A stretch of DNA of 64,000 nt from Rhizobium oryzicola (GTDB lineage: Bacteria; Pseudomonadota; Alphaproteobacteria; Rhizobiales; Rhizobiaceae): contig NZ_JAUKWQ010000011.1 of NCBI RefSeq assembly GCF_030504645.1, positions 114,086 through 178,085 on the forward strand, written 5' to 3'. The translations under genes were made by a program, and so were the position numbers. How positions within the stretch are numbered: position 1 is the first letter of the stretch; every line of letters starts with the position of its first letter. This document shows positions 52,564-60,700 of this stretch, piece after piece. The notes under the pieces were generated by a model that was not told where the DNA came from, searched no databases, and saw nothing but the letters and a program-made list of their open reading frames with translations.

Positions 52564-53973
52564 TTACAAGATCCGATAGGGCACGATCGAGCGGTTGTCA
52601 TGGTCCACCGCCAGCCGACTCTTGAGCGGCGGCACGGCCCGCTGCGGACAGTTGTGCCGTTCGCAGATGCGGCAGGATATGCCAATGGGCTCAAAGGCGG
52701 CGCGATTATCGATGTCCAGATCGTCCGCGTAGACGAAGTTGTCGGCGTAGGAAATCTCGCAGCCGAGCGCCAGCGCATAACGGGGTTGAACGGCGCGGAA
52801 GCCGCCGCTTCCCTTGGTGATCTGCGTGGCGAGGCAGAGATAGCGCACGCCGTCAGGGGTTTCCGCCAGTTGCCGGATGATGCGTCCGGGCATTTCAAAA
52901 GCCTGATGCACATTCCAGAGCGGGCAGGCGGCCCCGAAGCGCGCGAACTGAAGTTTTGCCGCGCTGTGGCGCTTGGTGATGTTTCCGGCGCGATCCACCC
53001 GCGCAAAGAAGATCGGAATACCCTTCTGTCCAGGCCTCTGCAGCGTGCTGAGCCGATGGCAGATCTGCTCGAGGCTGGCGCCGAATTGCGCGGCTAGCAG
53101 GTCCAGATCGTGGCGCAGTTCGCGGGCGCGCTTCAGGAAGTTTTCGTAAGGCAGCAACAGGGCCCCGGCAAAATAGTTCTGCAGCCCGATGCGACAGATC
53201 TCCACCGCTTCGGCTGTGCGAAAACCGGCTTCGCGGGCAATGCGGTCGATCACGTCCCTTGCGTGGAGTTGGGCGATCTGCAGCGCCATCTGAAAATCAC
53301 GCGTGGCGGGCGTGGCATAGGCGTTCAACGACAGGCGCCGCGTCACCGGGTCAAAGCTTCGGATCAACTCGTCCTTCAATGCCGTGCGCTCGACGCTTAC
53401 GCCGAAACGATCAGCCAGAAATTGCTGAAGAGCCACATGGTTCTCGCCGCCGCCGAGCTTCAATTCGCCTGCCAGCCTTTCGGCCATCACGTCCAGGTCG
53501 TGGATGTAATTGTCGACGAAATGGAAGTAGTCCCGCACCTCATCATACGGCGTGGTTTCGCTGAGAGCTGCGCGGCCCAGCCGGTCGTCCATGCTGGCCA
53601 GTTGCTCGCTAGAGCGGCGGTAGGCCTGATGCGCGGCAATCAGGGCATGGGCAATCGCCGGAGCGTTCTGCGTCACCAGCTTCAGGTCCTGCAGGCTGCC
53701 GCTGTATCCTTCAAACAGCGGATCGGACAGCGCTTCCGACAGTGCGGAGAGAAGCCGGTCGCCTTCGCCGGAGGAAAGGTCGGTGATGCTGACGCCGAAC
53801 TTCTCCGCCAGCGCCAGCAGAACGGCGGCGGAGACGGGGCGTTGATTGTTTTCGATCTGGTTGAGATAGCTTGTCGAGATGCCCAGCCGTTCTGCGAACT
53901 GGGATTGCGTGGCCCGTGCCGCCTCCCGGACATCCCGAACCTTTCGACCGATATAGAGTTTGCCTATCGCCAT
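52564..53973 (-). CDS. Short-chain fatty acyl regulator (ScfR/PccR family, XRE type)
   Basis: A 469-residue regulator with an N-terminal Xre helix-turn-helix (about 8-62; REAARATQSQFAERLGISTSYLNQIENNQRPVS) and the ScfR C-terminal architecture: an ImmA-like segment, then a zinc-binding-like region with the Cys set ISCRICERHNCPQR near the end. Family members PccR and RamB sense acyl-CoA and control propionyl-CoA carboxylase or glyoxylate genes. ATG 53973 precedes the HTH; an earlier open frame to 54348 overlaps pccB and its promoter. The divergent pccB gene makes it the likely PccR counterpart. Confidence 0.9.
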   Translation of the reverse strand: MAIGKLYIGRKVRDVREAARATQSQFAERLGISTSYLNQIENNQRPVSAAVLLALAEKFGVSITDLSSGEGDRLLSALSEALSDPLFEGYSGSLQDLKLVTQNAPAIAHALIAAHQAYRRSSEQLASMDDRLGRAALSETTPYDEVRDYFHFVDNYIHDLDVMAERLAGELKLGGGENHVALQQFLADRFGVSVERTALKDELIRSFDPVTRRLSLNAYATPATRDFQMALQIAQLHARDVIDRIAREAGFRTAEAVEICRIGLQNYFAGALLLPYENFLKRARELRHDLDLLAAQFGASLEQICHRLSTLQRPGQKGIPIFFARVDRAGNITKRHSAAKLQFARFGAACPLWNVHQAFEMPGRIIRQLAETPDGVRYLCLATQITKGSGGFRAVQPRYALALGCEISYADNFVYADDLDIDNRAAFEPIGISCRICERHNCPQRAVPPLKSRLAVDHDNRSIVPYRIL

Positions 53974-53976
53974 GAG

Positions 53977-54006
53977 TTCGCAACTTCGCAAAATGTAATT
54001 TGCATA
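53977..54006. promoter_or_regulatory. Repeated TTYGCAA sites between scfR-type gene and pccB
   Basis: Three closely spaced copies are seen: TTCGCAA (53977-53983), TTCGCAAAA (53985-53993) and TTTGCA (53999-54004). They resemble the TTTGCAAA paired motif reported for PccR in Rhodobacter sphaeroides. The sites sit at the regulator's own start and about 100 bases before pccB, fitting control of both. Confidence 0.6.
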
Positions 54007-54103
54007 TTTATAGATTATACATTGCCACCTCTTCAACCAAAATCCATGTTTCACCTGCACGTTCAACGCGATACAAGGGATTGCAGATTCAAGGGAGGCA
54101 GCA

Positions 54104-55636
54104 TTGCGCGCAGTTTTGAGCGAAGTGGAAGCACGGCGGGCGGAAGCGCGTCTCGGCGGCGGCCAGAAGCGTATTGATGCGCAGCACGCCAAGGGCAAGC
54201 TGACGGCACGTGAGCGCATCGAGGTGCTGCTCGATGAGGGCTCCTTTGAAGAATACGATATGTATGTCACCCATCGCTGCGTTGATTTTGGCATGGAAGG
54301 CCAGAAGGTGGCGGGCGATGGTGTCGTCACCGGCTGGGGCACCATCAATGGCCGTCAGGTCTATGTCTTCAGCCAGGATTTTACCGTCCTCGGCGGCTCG
54401 CTTTCTGAAACCCATGCGCAAAAGATCTGCAAGATCATGGATATGGCCGTGCGCGTCGGTGCGCCGGTCATCGGCCTGAACGACAGCGGTGGTGCTCGTA
54501 TTCAGGAAGGCGTGGCGTCGCTCGCCGGTTACGCGGAAGTGTTTCGTCGCAATGCGGAAGCATCCGGCGTCATTCCCCAGATCTCCGTCATCATGGGGCC
54601 GTGCGCCGGTGGGGCGGTCTATTCTCCCGCCATGACCGATTTCATCTTCATGGTACGCGATAGCTCTTACATGTTCGTCACCGGTCCGGATGTGGTGAAG
54701 ACAGTCACGAACGAGATCGTGACGGCGGAAGAGTTGGGCGGCGCTTCCACTCACACCAAGAAATCGTCGGTGGCCGATGCGGCCTATGAGAACGACATCG
54801 AGACGCTGGAAGCCGTGCGCCAGCTCTTCGATTTCCTGCCGCTCAACAACCGCGAAAAACCCCCGGTTCGGCCCTTCTTCGACGATCCGGCCCGCATCGA
54901 GATGCGGCTTGATAGCCTGATCCCGGATTCGGCCACCAAGCCCTACGACATGAAGGAACTCATCTACGCGATTGCCGATGAGGGTGATTTCTTCGAGATT
55001 CAGGAAGCCTTCGCGAAAAACATCATCACCGGCTTCATCCGGCTGGAGGGGCAGACGGTGGGCGTTGTCGCCAACCAGCCTATGGTGCTGGCGGGGTGCC
55101 TGGATATCGATGCCTCGCGAAAGGCGGCGCGCTTCGTGCGTTTCTGCGATGCCTTCTCTATCCCGATCCTGACGCTCGTTGATGTGCCGGGCTTTCTGCC
55201 TGGCGTCGCACAGGAATATGGCGGCGTGATCAAGCACGGCGCCAAACTTCTGTTTGCCTATTCGGAAGCCACCGTGCCGATGGTGACCCTGATTACCCGC
55301 AAGGCCTATGGCGGCGCCTATGACGTGATGGCCTCGAAGCATATCGGTGCCGACGTCAACTATGCCTGGCCGAGCGCGGAAATTGCCGTGATGGGGGCCA
55401 AGGGTGCCACCGAAATCCTCTATCGCTCTGAACTGGGTGACGCGGAGAAGATTGCCGCGCGGACAAGGGAATATGAGGAGCGGTTTGCAAACCCCTTCGT
55501 CGCGGCTGAGCGCGGCTTCATCGATGAGGTCATCATGCCGCATTCCTCACGGCGGCGGATCGCGCGCGCCTTTGCTTCATTGCGCAACAAGCAGGTCACG
55601 ACCCATTGGAAAAAGCACGACACGATCCCCTTGTAA
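54104..55636 (+). CDS. pccB: Propionyl-CoA carboxylase beta chain (carboxyltransferase)
   Basis: Transfers the carboxyl group from biotin to propionyl-CoA, giving methylmalonyl-CoA. Length is 510 residues. Starts with TTG; AGGGAGG is spaced correctly before it, and the first residues (RAVLSEVEARRAEARLGGGQKRIDAQHAKGKLTARERI) are those of rhizobial PccB. Family features include DSGGARIQEGV, MGPCAGGAVYSPAMTDF and PGFLPGVAQEYGGVIKHGAK with the oxyanion glycines. It works with pccA, which lies 2.3 kb downstream on the same strand, separated by four other genes. A 98-base promoter region holds ScfR-like sites. Confidence 0.95.
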   Translation: MRAVLSEVEARRAEARLGGGQKRIDAQHAKGKLTARERIEVLLDEGSFEEYDMYVTHRCVDFGMEGQKVAGDGVVTGWGTINGRQVYVFSQDFTVLGGSLSETHAQKICKIMDMAVRVGAPVIGLNDSGGARIQEGVASLAGYAEVFRRNAEASGVIPQISVIMGPCAGGAVYSPAMTDFIFMVRDSSYMFVTGPDVVKTVTNEIVTAEELGGASTHTKKSSVADAAYENDIETLEAVRQLFDFLPLNNREKPPVRPFFDDPARIEMRLDSLIPDSATKPYDMKELIYAIADEGDFFEIQEAFAKNIITGFIRLEGQTVGVVANQPMVLAGCLDIDASRKAARFVRFCDAFSIPILTLVDVPGFLPGVAQEYGGVIKHGAKLLFAYSEATVPMVTLITRKAYGGAYDVMASKHIGADVNYAWPSAEIAVMGAKGATEILYRSELGDAEKIAARTREYEERFANPFVAAERGFIDEVIMPHSSRRRIARAFASLRNKQVTTHWKKHDTIPL

Positions 55637-55725
55637 GGGTCGCGCTGGCTGCCCTTCCACCTATATCATGAGGGCAGCGCCGACCTCCCTGGCGTGCTCT
55701 TCACGAAACAAGGATTTGATATCCC

Positions 55726-56619
55726 ATGAGCGATCCCAAATTTCCGCCCGAAAAGAACCTGCCTGCCGGTTACGAGCCGCCAAAAGTCTGGACCTGGGAG
55801 CCCGGCAATGGCGGCGCCTTTGCCAGCACCAATCGCCCGATTGCAGGTGCCACGCATGAGAAGGAACTGCCGGTCGGCAACAATCCGTTGCAGCTCTATT
55901 CTCTGGGAACGCCGAACGGGCAGAAGGTGACGATCCTGCTGGAAGAGCTTCTGGCGGCAGGGCATCAGGGCGCGGAATATGATGCCTGGCTGATCAATAT
56001 CGGCAAGGGCGACCAGTTCGGCTCCGGCTTTGTGGGCGTGAACCCCAATTCCAAGATCCCGGCGCTGATGGACCATAATCCGAAGGGCGGCGGCGAACCG
56101 TTGCGCCTGTTCGAATCCGGCTCCATCCTCGTCTATCTCGCCGAAAAATTCGATGCCTTCCTCCCGACGGATGTCCGCACCCGCGCGGAGGCCATGAACT
56201 GGCTGTTCTGGCAGATGGGCTCGGCGCCTTTCGTCGGCGGGGGTTTCGGCCATTTCTACACCTATGCGCCTGTCAAGATCCAATACGCCATCGACCGCTA
56301 TGCCATGGAAACCAAGCGTCAGCTGGACGTGCTGAATCGCCAGCTGGCCAATAACGAGTTTGTCGGCGGAAGCGAGTATACGATTGCCGATATGGCGATT
56401 TGGCCCTGGTATGGACGCCTGGCGCTTGACCAGTCTTATCCGAATGCCGGCGAATTCCTCAGCACTGCCGAGTATGAGCATGTCGTGCGCTGGGCCAAGC
56501 AGCTTGCGGAGCGTCCGGCCGTCAAGCGTGGCTCCATCGTCAACAAGGCAGCGGGCGATCCCGGCAAATTCCTTCCCGAGCGTCATTCCGCATCCGATTT
56601 CGATGGCCTGACCCTTTAA
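55726..56619 (+). CDS. yghU: Glutathione-dependent disulfide-bond oxidoreductase (YghU-like GST)
   Basis: A 297-residue nu-class GST that reduces organic disulfides or hydroperoxides with glutathione. Its N-terminal tail (YEPPKVWTWEPGNGGAFASTNRPIAGATHEKELPVG), followed by LQLYSLGTPNGQKVTILLEELL with Thr-Pro-Asn at the glutathione site, is unique to YghU/YfcG. The helical domain has AMNWLFWQMGSAPFVGGGFGHFY and SEYTIADMAIWPWYG. It has its own leader and ends in a strong hairpin, so it is transcribed apart from pcc genes. Confidence 0.92.
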   Translation: MSDPKFPPEKNLPAGYEPPKVWTWEPGNGGAFASTNRPIAGATHEKELPVGNNPLQLYSLGTPNGQKVTILLEELLAAGHQGAEYDAWLINIGKGDQFGSGFVGVNPNSKIPALMDHNPKGGGEPLRLFESGSILVYLAEKFDAFLPTDVRTRAEAMNWLFWQMGSAPFVGGGFGHFYTYAPVKIQYAIDRYAMETKRQLDVLNRQLANNEFVGGSEYTIADMAIWPWYGRLALDQSYPNAGEFLSTAEYEHVVRWAKQLAERPAVKRGSIVNKAAGDPGKFLPERHSASDFDGLTL

Positions 56620-56632
56620 CGTAAAGATCATG

Positions 56633-56659
56633 GCCTGCCTCTTCTTTTGAGAGGCAGGC
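56633..56659 (+). terminator. Hairpin terminator after yghU-like gene
   Basis: GCCTGCCTCT (56633-56642) pairs exactly with AGAGGCAGGC (56650-56659) around TCTTTTG. It starts 13 bases after the stop; no long T-run follows. Confidence 0.7.
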
Positions 56660-56692
56660 TCCGACAACAAGAAAAGACTCTGGAGACTGACC

Positions 56693-57070
56693 TTGGCCAA
56701 TCTGCCCGAAATGACGAAACACCGAGGCTTTCCGGGCGGGATGCCGGGCACCGGCGTGCAGTTCACCATTCGCCGCGCCAACCCCAAGGGCGTGACACCG
56801 CTCAAGGCCATTCCCCGTAAGGCCCGCCCCGGGACGAAGGAGCATCGCATCGATGCGGCTTTCCTGCATGCGCTCTGGCATCACTTTGGCACGGAGCCCT
56901 TCGAGCGGGGCAACCTGGATGCCGCGCGCTTGAGTCTCCTGTTCGGGCGTGAAGTCGTGGCCGTGGAAAAGGATTTTGATCCGCAATCCTATGAAGCGCT
57001 GCTGCAAATCAATGAGCGCGTGGCGCGGCAGAATTTTCCGGAATCCTTCGAAGACGTGTTCGAGGTGTGA
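56693..57070 (+). CDS. Uncharacterised protein, paralogue of the gene at 57619 (kptA flanking pair)
   Basis: A 125-residue basic protein with no known domain that I recognise. TTG start with GGAG at suitable spacing; ATG 56711 is a possible later start. Shared with the second copy: KHRGFP-G-PGT near the N-terminus, RRANPK, AL HFFG-like EPFERGNLD, LFGREV-A-E-FDPQSY and NFPE. This suggests one conserved family present twice. It is three bases from kptA, so the three genes are one transcript. The role is unknown; the neighbour suggests RNA or ADP-ribose phosphate chemistry, but that is only a guess. Confidence 0.75.
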   Translation: MANLPEMTKHRGFPGGMPGTGVQFTIRRANPKGVTPLKAIPRKARPGTKEHRIDAAFLHALWHHFGTEPFERGNLDAARLSLLFGREVVAVEKDFDPQSYEALLQINERVARQNFPESFEDVFEV

Positions 57071-57073
57071 AGC

Positions 57074-57619
57074 ATGTCTGTCGAGATCAGCAAGTTTCTC
57101 AGTTACGTGCTGCGCCACGCGCCAGACAGCATAGGCCTTTCTCTCGATGAGCAGGGATGGGCGAGCATGGGAGAACTCATCGAAAAGGCAAATGCCGCCG
57201 GTCACGTCCTGGATGATGCGCGTTTGAGGGCGATTGTCCGCGAGAGCGACAAGAAGCGCTTCACGATCTCCGAGGATGGACTGAAGATTCGCGCCGCGCA
57301 GGGCCATTCCATCAAGGTCGATCTCGGTCATGCGCCGAGCAAGCCGCCCAAGGTTCTTTTCCATGGAACCGCGACCCGCTTTCTCGATGCGATCCTCGCA
57401 GAAGGATTGCGAGCGCTCAACCGTCAGCAAGTGCATCTTTCGAGCGATGAGGCCACAGCGCAACGGGTTGGCCAACGCCACGGGAAGCCGGTTGTTCTGT
57501 CCGTGATGGCAGGACAAATGGAAGCCGATGGCCACAAGTTTTATCAGGCCGAGAACGGTGTCTGGCTGACGGATAGCGTTCCGCCCGCTTATCTTGCAGT
57601 GCTGGGGGAACAGGGCTGA
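57074..57619 (+). CDS. kptA: RNA 2'-phosphotransferase (KptA/Tpt1 family)
   Basis: Removes an internal RNA 2'-phosphate by transferring it to NAD+, forming ADP-ribose 1'',2''-cyclic phosphate and nicotinamide. The 181-residue length is typical. Family features: ISKFLSYVLRHAPDSIGLSLDEQGW at the N-terminus, KKRFTISEDGLKIRAAQGHSIKVDL, VLFHGTATRFLDAILAEGL and HLSSDEATAQRVGQRHGKPVVL. In bacteria the normal substrate is unknown because the fungal-type tRNA splicing pathway is absent. It is flanked by two paralogous genes in a tight three-gene unit; its stop overlaps the next ATG by one base. Confidence 0.95.
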   Translation: MSVEISKFLSYVLRHAPDSIGLSLDEQGWASMGELIEKANAAGHVLDDARLRAIVRESDKKRFTISEDGLKIRAAQGHSIKVDLGHAPSKPPKVLFHGTATRFLDAILAEGLRALNRQQVHLSSDEATAQRVGQRHGKPVVLSVMAGQMEADGHKFYQAENGVWLTDSVPPAYLAVLGEQG

Positions 57620-57993
57620 TGGCAAAGACCCCTGAAATGCCGAAGCATCGCGGCTTTCCCTTGGGCCTTCCCGGCACGCAGTGGCAATACACGCTACGCC
57701 GCGCCAACCCGAAGGTGACCAAGCTTATCGCTATGCCGCGCCACCGCACGCTGGACCAGACGGTGGCGTTGGCCGATCTCGGCTTCATGCAGGCGCTCTG
57801 GCAGTTTTTCGGGGCGGAACCGTTCGAGCGCGGCAATCTGGATGGCGAGCGCTTGGGTCGCCTGTTCGGCCGGGAGGTTATCGCCGCCGAACGTGGCTTC
57901 GATCCGCAATCCTACACCGCCAAGCTGAAGATCAATGAAGCGGCAGCGCGGAAGAATTTTCCGGAAGCCTTTGACGAAACGGGCGGGGTCTAG
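57619..57993 (+). CDS. Uncharacterised protein, paralogue of the gene at 56693
   Basis: A 124-residue protein similar over its length to the gene on the other side of kptA (shared KHRGFPLGLPGT, YTLRRANPK, LWQFFGAEPFERGNLDGERL, LFGREVIAAERGFDPQSY, KNFPEAF). No signal peptide or membrane segment. Its ATG overlaps the kptA stop by one base, so translation is coupled. pccA starts four bases after its stop. The two copies have clearly diverged, so this is an old duplication or a conserved pair, not a recent tandem repeat. Confidence 0.75.
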   Translation: MAKTPEMPKHRGFPLGLPGTQWQYTLRRANPKVTKLIAMPRHRTLDQTVALADLGFMQALWQFFGAEPFERGNLDGERLGRLFGREVIAAERGFDPQSYTAKLKINEAAARKNFPEAFDETGGV

Positions 57994-57997
57994 ATCC

Positions 57998-60010
57998 ATG
58001 GCGATTACCAAAATCCTCATTGCCAACCGAGGCGAAATCGCCTGCCGCGTCATCCGCACGGCGAAGAAAATGGGCATCAAGACTGTCGCCGTCTATTCCG
58101 ATGCGGACGCCAATGCGTTGCATGTGCGTGAAGCCGATGAGGCGGTGCATATCGGCCCGGCACCCTCTTCGCAGTCCTATATCGTCATCGACAAGATCCT
58201 CGATGCCATCCGAAAGACCGGTGCCGATGCCGTGCATCCCGGCTATGGCTTTCTCTCAGAAAATCCGTTGTTCGCGCAGGCCCTGGAAAAGGCAGGCGTG
58301 ACCTTCATCGGCCCGCCGGTCGGTGCCATCCAGGCCATGGGTGACAAGATCACCTCCAAGAAGATCGCGGCGGAAGCGGGCGTTTCCACCGTGCCCGGCC
58401 ATATGGGGCTGATTGAGGATGCGGATGAGGCGGTGAAGATTTCCGCGTCCATCGGCTATCCCGTCATGATCAAGGCCTCCGCCGGTGGTGGCGGCAAGGG
58501 CATGCGCATTGCCTGGAACGATGCAGAAGCCCGCGAAGGCTTCCAGTCCTCCAAAAACGAGGCGAAGAGCTCTTTCGGGGATGACCGTATCTTCATCGAG
58601 AAATTCGTGACCGAGCCGCGCCACATTGAGATCCAGGTGCTGGGCGACGAGCACGGCAATTGCCTCTATCTCGGCGAGCGCGAATGTTCCATCCAGCGCC
58701 GTAACCAGAAGGTGATCGAAGAGGCACCGTCGCCTTTCCTCGATGAAGCGACGCGCCGCGCCATGGGCGAGCAGGCGGTGGCTCTTGCGAAAGCCGTGGG
58801 TTACCATTCAGCCGGCACGGTGGAATTCATCGTCGATGGCAAGGCCAACAAGTTCTACTTCCTGGAAATGAACACCCGCCTGCAGGTGGAACATCCCGTC
58901 ACCGAACTCGTCACCGGCATCGACCTCGTGGAACAGATGATCCGCGTCGCCTCTGGCGAGAAGCTTGCTCTGGCTCAGGACGATGTGAAACTGAACGGCT
59001 GGGCCATTGAAAGCCGCCTTTATGCGGAAGATCCGTTCCGCAACTTCCTGCCCTCGATCGGCCGTCTCAGCCGCTATCGCCCGCCCGTCGAAGGCAAGCA
59101 GCCGGACGGCACGGTGGTGCGCAATGATACCGGCGTCTATGAGGGCGGGGAAATCTCCATGTATTATGACCCGATGATCGCCAAGCTCTGCACCTGGGGG
59201 CAGACGCGCGCGGTGGCGATCGATGCCATGGCCGCGGCACTCAATGATTTCGAGGTGGAAGGCATCGGCCATAACCTGCCTTTCCTCTCGGCCGTCATGG
59301 GGCAGGAGCGCTTTCGTTCAGGCAAGTTAACGACAGCCTATATCGCGGAAGAGTTTCCGGAGGGCTTTTCAGGTGTCTCACCCGATGCCGCTGCCTCGCA
59401 AAAACTGGCCGCCATTGCCGCCGTCATCCATGCGCAGGTTCAAGGGCGCGCGACGCAGATATCTGGCACCATCGGCAACCATCCGCGTGTCGTGGGCAAG
59501 GACTGGGTGGTGAAGCTCGGCGATGTCAGCCATGCCGTGACGCTTTCCGGTGGCGCGGATGCAGAGGCTGTCACGTTCAGCCAAGGCGGCGAGACTGTCA
59601 CGGTTGCCGCCTCCTGGCATCCGGGCCAGACCCACGCCCATTTCCGGCTGAACGGGAACAAGCTCGGCGTGAAGGTGGATCTCATCGGTTCCGCCATCCG
59701 CCTGCGCGCCAATGGCATGGATGTATTGGCACGCGTTCGAAGCCCGCGCGTCGCGGAACTGGCAAAGCTTATGCCCGTCAAGCTGCCGCCGGATACCTCG
59801 AAGATGCTGCTCTGCCCCATGCCGGGGGTGATTACCGGCGTGGCGGTAAAGGTGGGAGATACGGTCGAAGCAGGCCAGACGCTGGCAACCGTCGAGGCGA
59901 TGAAGATGGAAAACGTGCTGAAGGCAGAGCGCAAGGGCGTGGTCAAGCGCGTTGCTGCGAGTGCCGGTCAGAGCCTCGCGGTGGACGAGTTGATCATGGA
60001 GTTCGAGTAG
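57998..60010 (+). CDS. pccA: Propionyl-CoA carboxylase alpha chain (biotin carboxylase plus BCCP)
   Basis: ATP-dependent carboxylation of biotin for propionyl-CoA carboxylase, 670 residues. Biotin carboxylase region (ITKILIANRGEIACRVIRTA, SAGGGGKGMRIAW, EMNTRLQVEHPVTE), a BT-like middle domain and the C-terminal carrier domain with biotinylated Lys636 in EAMKMENV. ATG 57998 is chosen; the longer frame overlaps the preceding gene. The last 106 bases, including the stop region, recur at 60349-60454. The TAG stop overlaps the GTG of the next small gene by one base. Confidence 0.96.
   Translation: MAITKILIANRGEIACRVIRTAKKMGIKTVAVYSDADANALHVREADEAVHIGPAPSSQSYIVIDKILDAIRKTGADAVHPGYGFLSENPLFAQALEKAGVTFIGPPVGAIQAMGDKITSKKIAAEAGVSTVPGHMGLIEDADEAVKISASIGYPVMIKASAGGGGKGMRIAWNDAEAREGFQSSKNEAKSSFGDDRIFIEKFVTEPRHIEIQVLGDEHGNCLYLGERECSIQRRNQKVIEEAPSPFLDEATRRAMGEQAVALAKAVGYHSAGTVEFIVDGKANKFYFLEMNTRLQVEHPVTELVTGIDLVEQMIRVASGEKLALAQDDVKLNGWAIESRLYAEDPFRNFLPSIGRLSRYRPPVEGKQPDGTVVRNDTGVYEGGEISMYYDPMIAKLCTWGQTRAVAIDAMAAALNDFEVEGIGHNLPFLSAVMGQERFRSGKLTTAYIAEEFPEGFSGVSPDAAASQKLAAIAAVIHAQVQGRATQISGTIGNHPRVVGKDWVVKLGDVSHAVTLSGGADAEAVTFSQGGETVTVAASWHPGQTHAHFRLNGNKLGVKVDLIGSAIRLRANGMDVLARVRSPRVAELAKLMPVKLPPDTSKMLLCPMPGVITGVAVKVGDTVEAGQTLATVEAMKMENVLKAERKGVVKRVAASAGQSLAVDELIMEFE
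59905..60010 (+). repeat. pccA 3'-tail direct repeat, copy 1 (functional end of pccA)
   Basis: The 106 bases ending at the pccA stop match 60349-60454 with seven differences: five synonymous changes within codons and two in the stop codon (TAG versus TGA). The copy begins directly after the biotinylated lysine codon. The repeats bracket a 338-base insert carrying the small gene at 60010. Confidence 0.9.
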
Positions 60011-60345
60011 TGAAAGCTTGGGCGACGTGGGCTGCAAGGTGGTTTGGAATCTATATAACCTGCAACCTGATCACTGTCTTGATCATGTTTGTAGCCGCAG
60101 CCGGCCTGTCCCTCTGGCGTACACACATAAGCCCGCCAGACAATGCTTATTTCGAACGATTTATGAATAATAAATTGGCGGGTTACAGACAGATGAATGG
60201 CCGAAACCTGAAGTGCACGTCTAAAACGATAAACCAAGGTTACGAGGTTTCCCGTCAGTATTTTCGGGGAAACGTAGGGGAAGAATTCACGTATCACTGG
60301 TTCGATACGGATGGCTCTTACATCAGCTCACTGGATGGTGGGTGA
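60010..60345 (+). CDS. Small single-span membrane protein of unknown function in a pccA tail insertion
   Basis: A 111-residue protein starting with GTG that overlaps the pccA stop. One strong N-terminal membrane segment (about residues 8-33; GIYITCNLITVLIMFVAAAG) is followed by a polar, aromatic-rich extracytoplasmic domain with one Cys. I recognise no family. The insert is roughly half GC, clearly lower than the genes around it, with different codon use, and lies between two copies of the pccA tail; both suggest acquisition from elsewhere. It may be a membrane immunity-like or envelope protein, but nothing proves this. Confidence 0.6.
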   Translation: MKAWATWAARWFGIYITCNLITVLIMFVAAAGLSLWRTHISPPDNAYFERFMNNKLAGYRQMNGRNLKCTSKTINQGYEVSRQYFRGNVGEEFTYHWFDTDGSYISSLDGG

Positions 60346-60348
60346 GAT

Positions 60349-60454
60349 GATGGAAAACGTGCTGAAGGCGGAGCGCAAGGGCGTGGTGAAGCGCGTTGCG
60401 GCAAGTGCCGGTCAGAGCCTTGCGGTGGACGAGTTGATCATGGAGTTCGAGTGA
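60349..60454 (+). pseudogene. Duplicated 3' tail of pccA (copy 2)
   Basis: Second copy of the last 106 bases of pccA, in a frame that could give a 35-residue peptide from ATG 60347 (MMENVLKAERKGVVKRVAAS... to the stop at 60452-60454). It lacks the biotin lysine and cannot be a working carrier. Every in-codon difference from copy 1 is synonymous, so it diverged while still coding as the end of a full pccA gene. Confidence 0.85.
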
Positions 60455-60470
60455 TGCGAAGCGCGGTTTC

Positions 60471-60651
60471 ACCCCCCTCTGCCCTGCCGGGCATCTCCCC
60501 CACACGGGGGGAGATCGGGTGTGGAACCCTCCCGCATACTCTTGATCGTTTCAAGAGATACCCGGGTTGCCAACCTCGATCTTCGTTGAGGCCTCGCCTC
60601 CTGCTGATCTCCCCCCGTGTGGGGGAGATGCCCGGCAGGGCAGAGGGGGGT
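60471..60651. repeat. Rhizobial palindromic mosaic element with 46-bp perfect inverted repeat
   Basis: Bases 60471-60516 and 60606-60651 are exact reverse complements over 46 bases, spaced by 89 bases. Each arm contains its own hairpin (GATCTCCCCCC/GGGGGAGATG type) and the GCCCGGCAGGGC core. The organisation of two large palindromes resembles the RIME class of intergenic elements known from Rhizobium and Sinorhizobium. No open frame is inside. Confidence 0.8.
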
Positions 60652-60700
60652 ATGTGGCTCTGTCAATATGATCGAATGGGATCTCACAGCTGGCCGTTTG

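Noticed and set aside
60349..60454. A separate 35-residue gene starting at ATG 60347
   Set aside because: It is explained as a copy of the pccA tail without the biotin lysine, so it is recorded as a pseudogene fragment.
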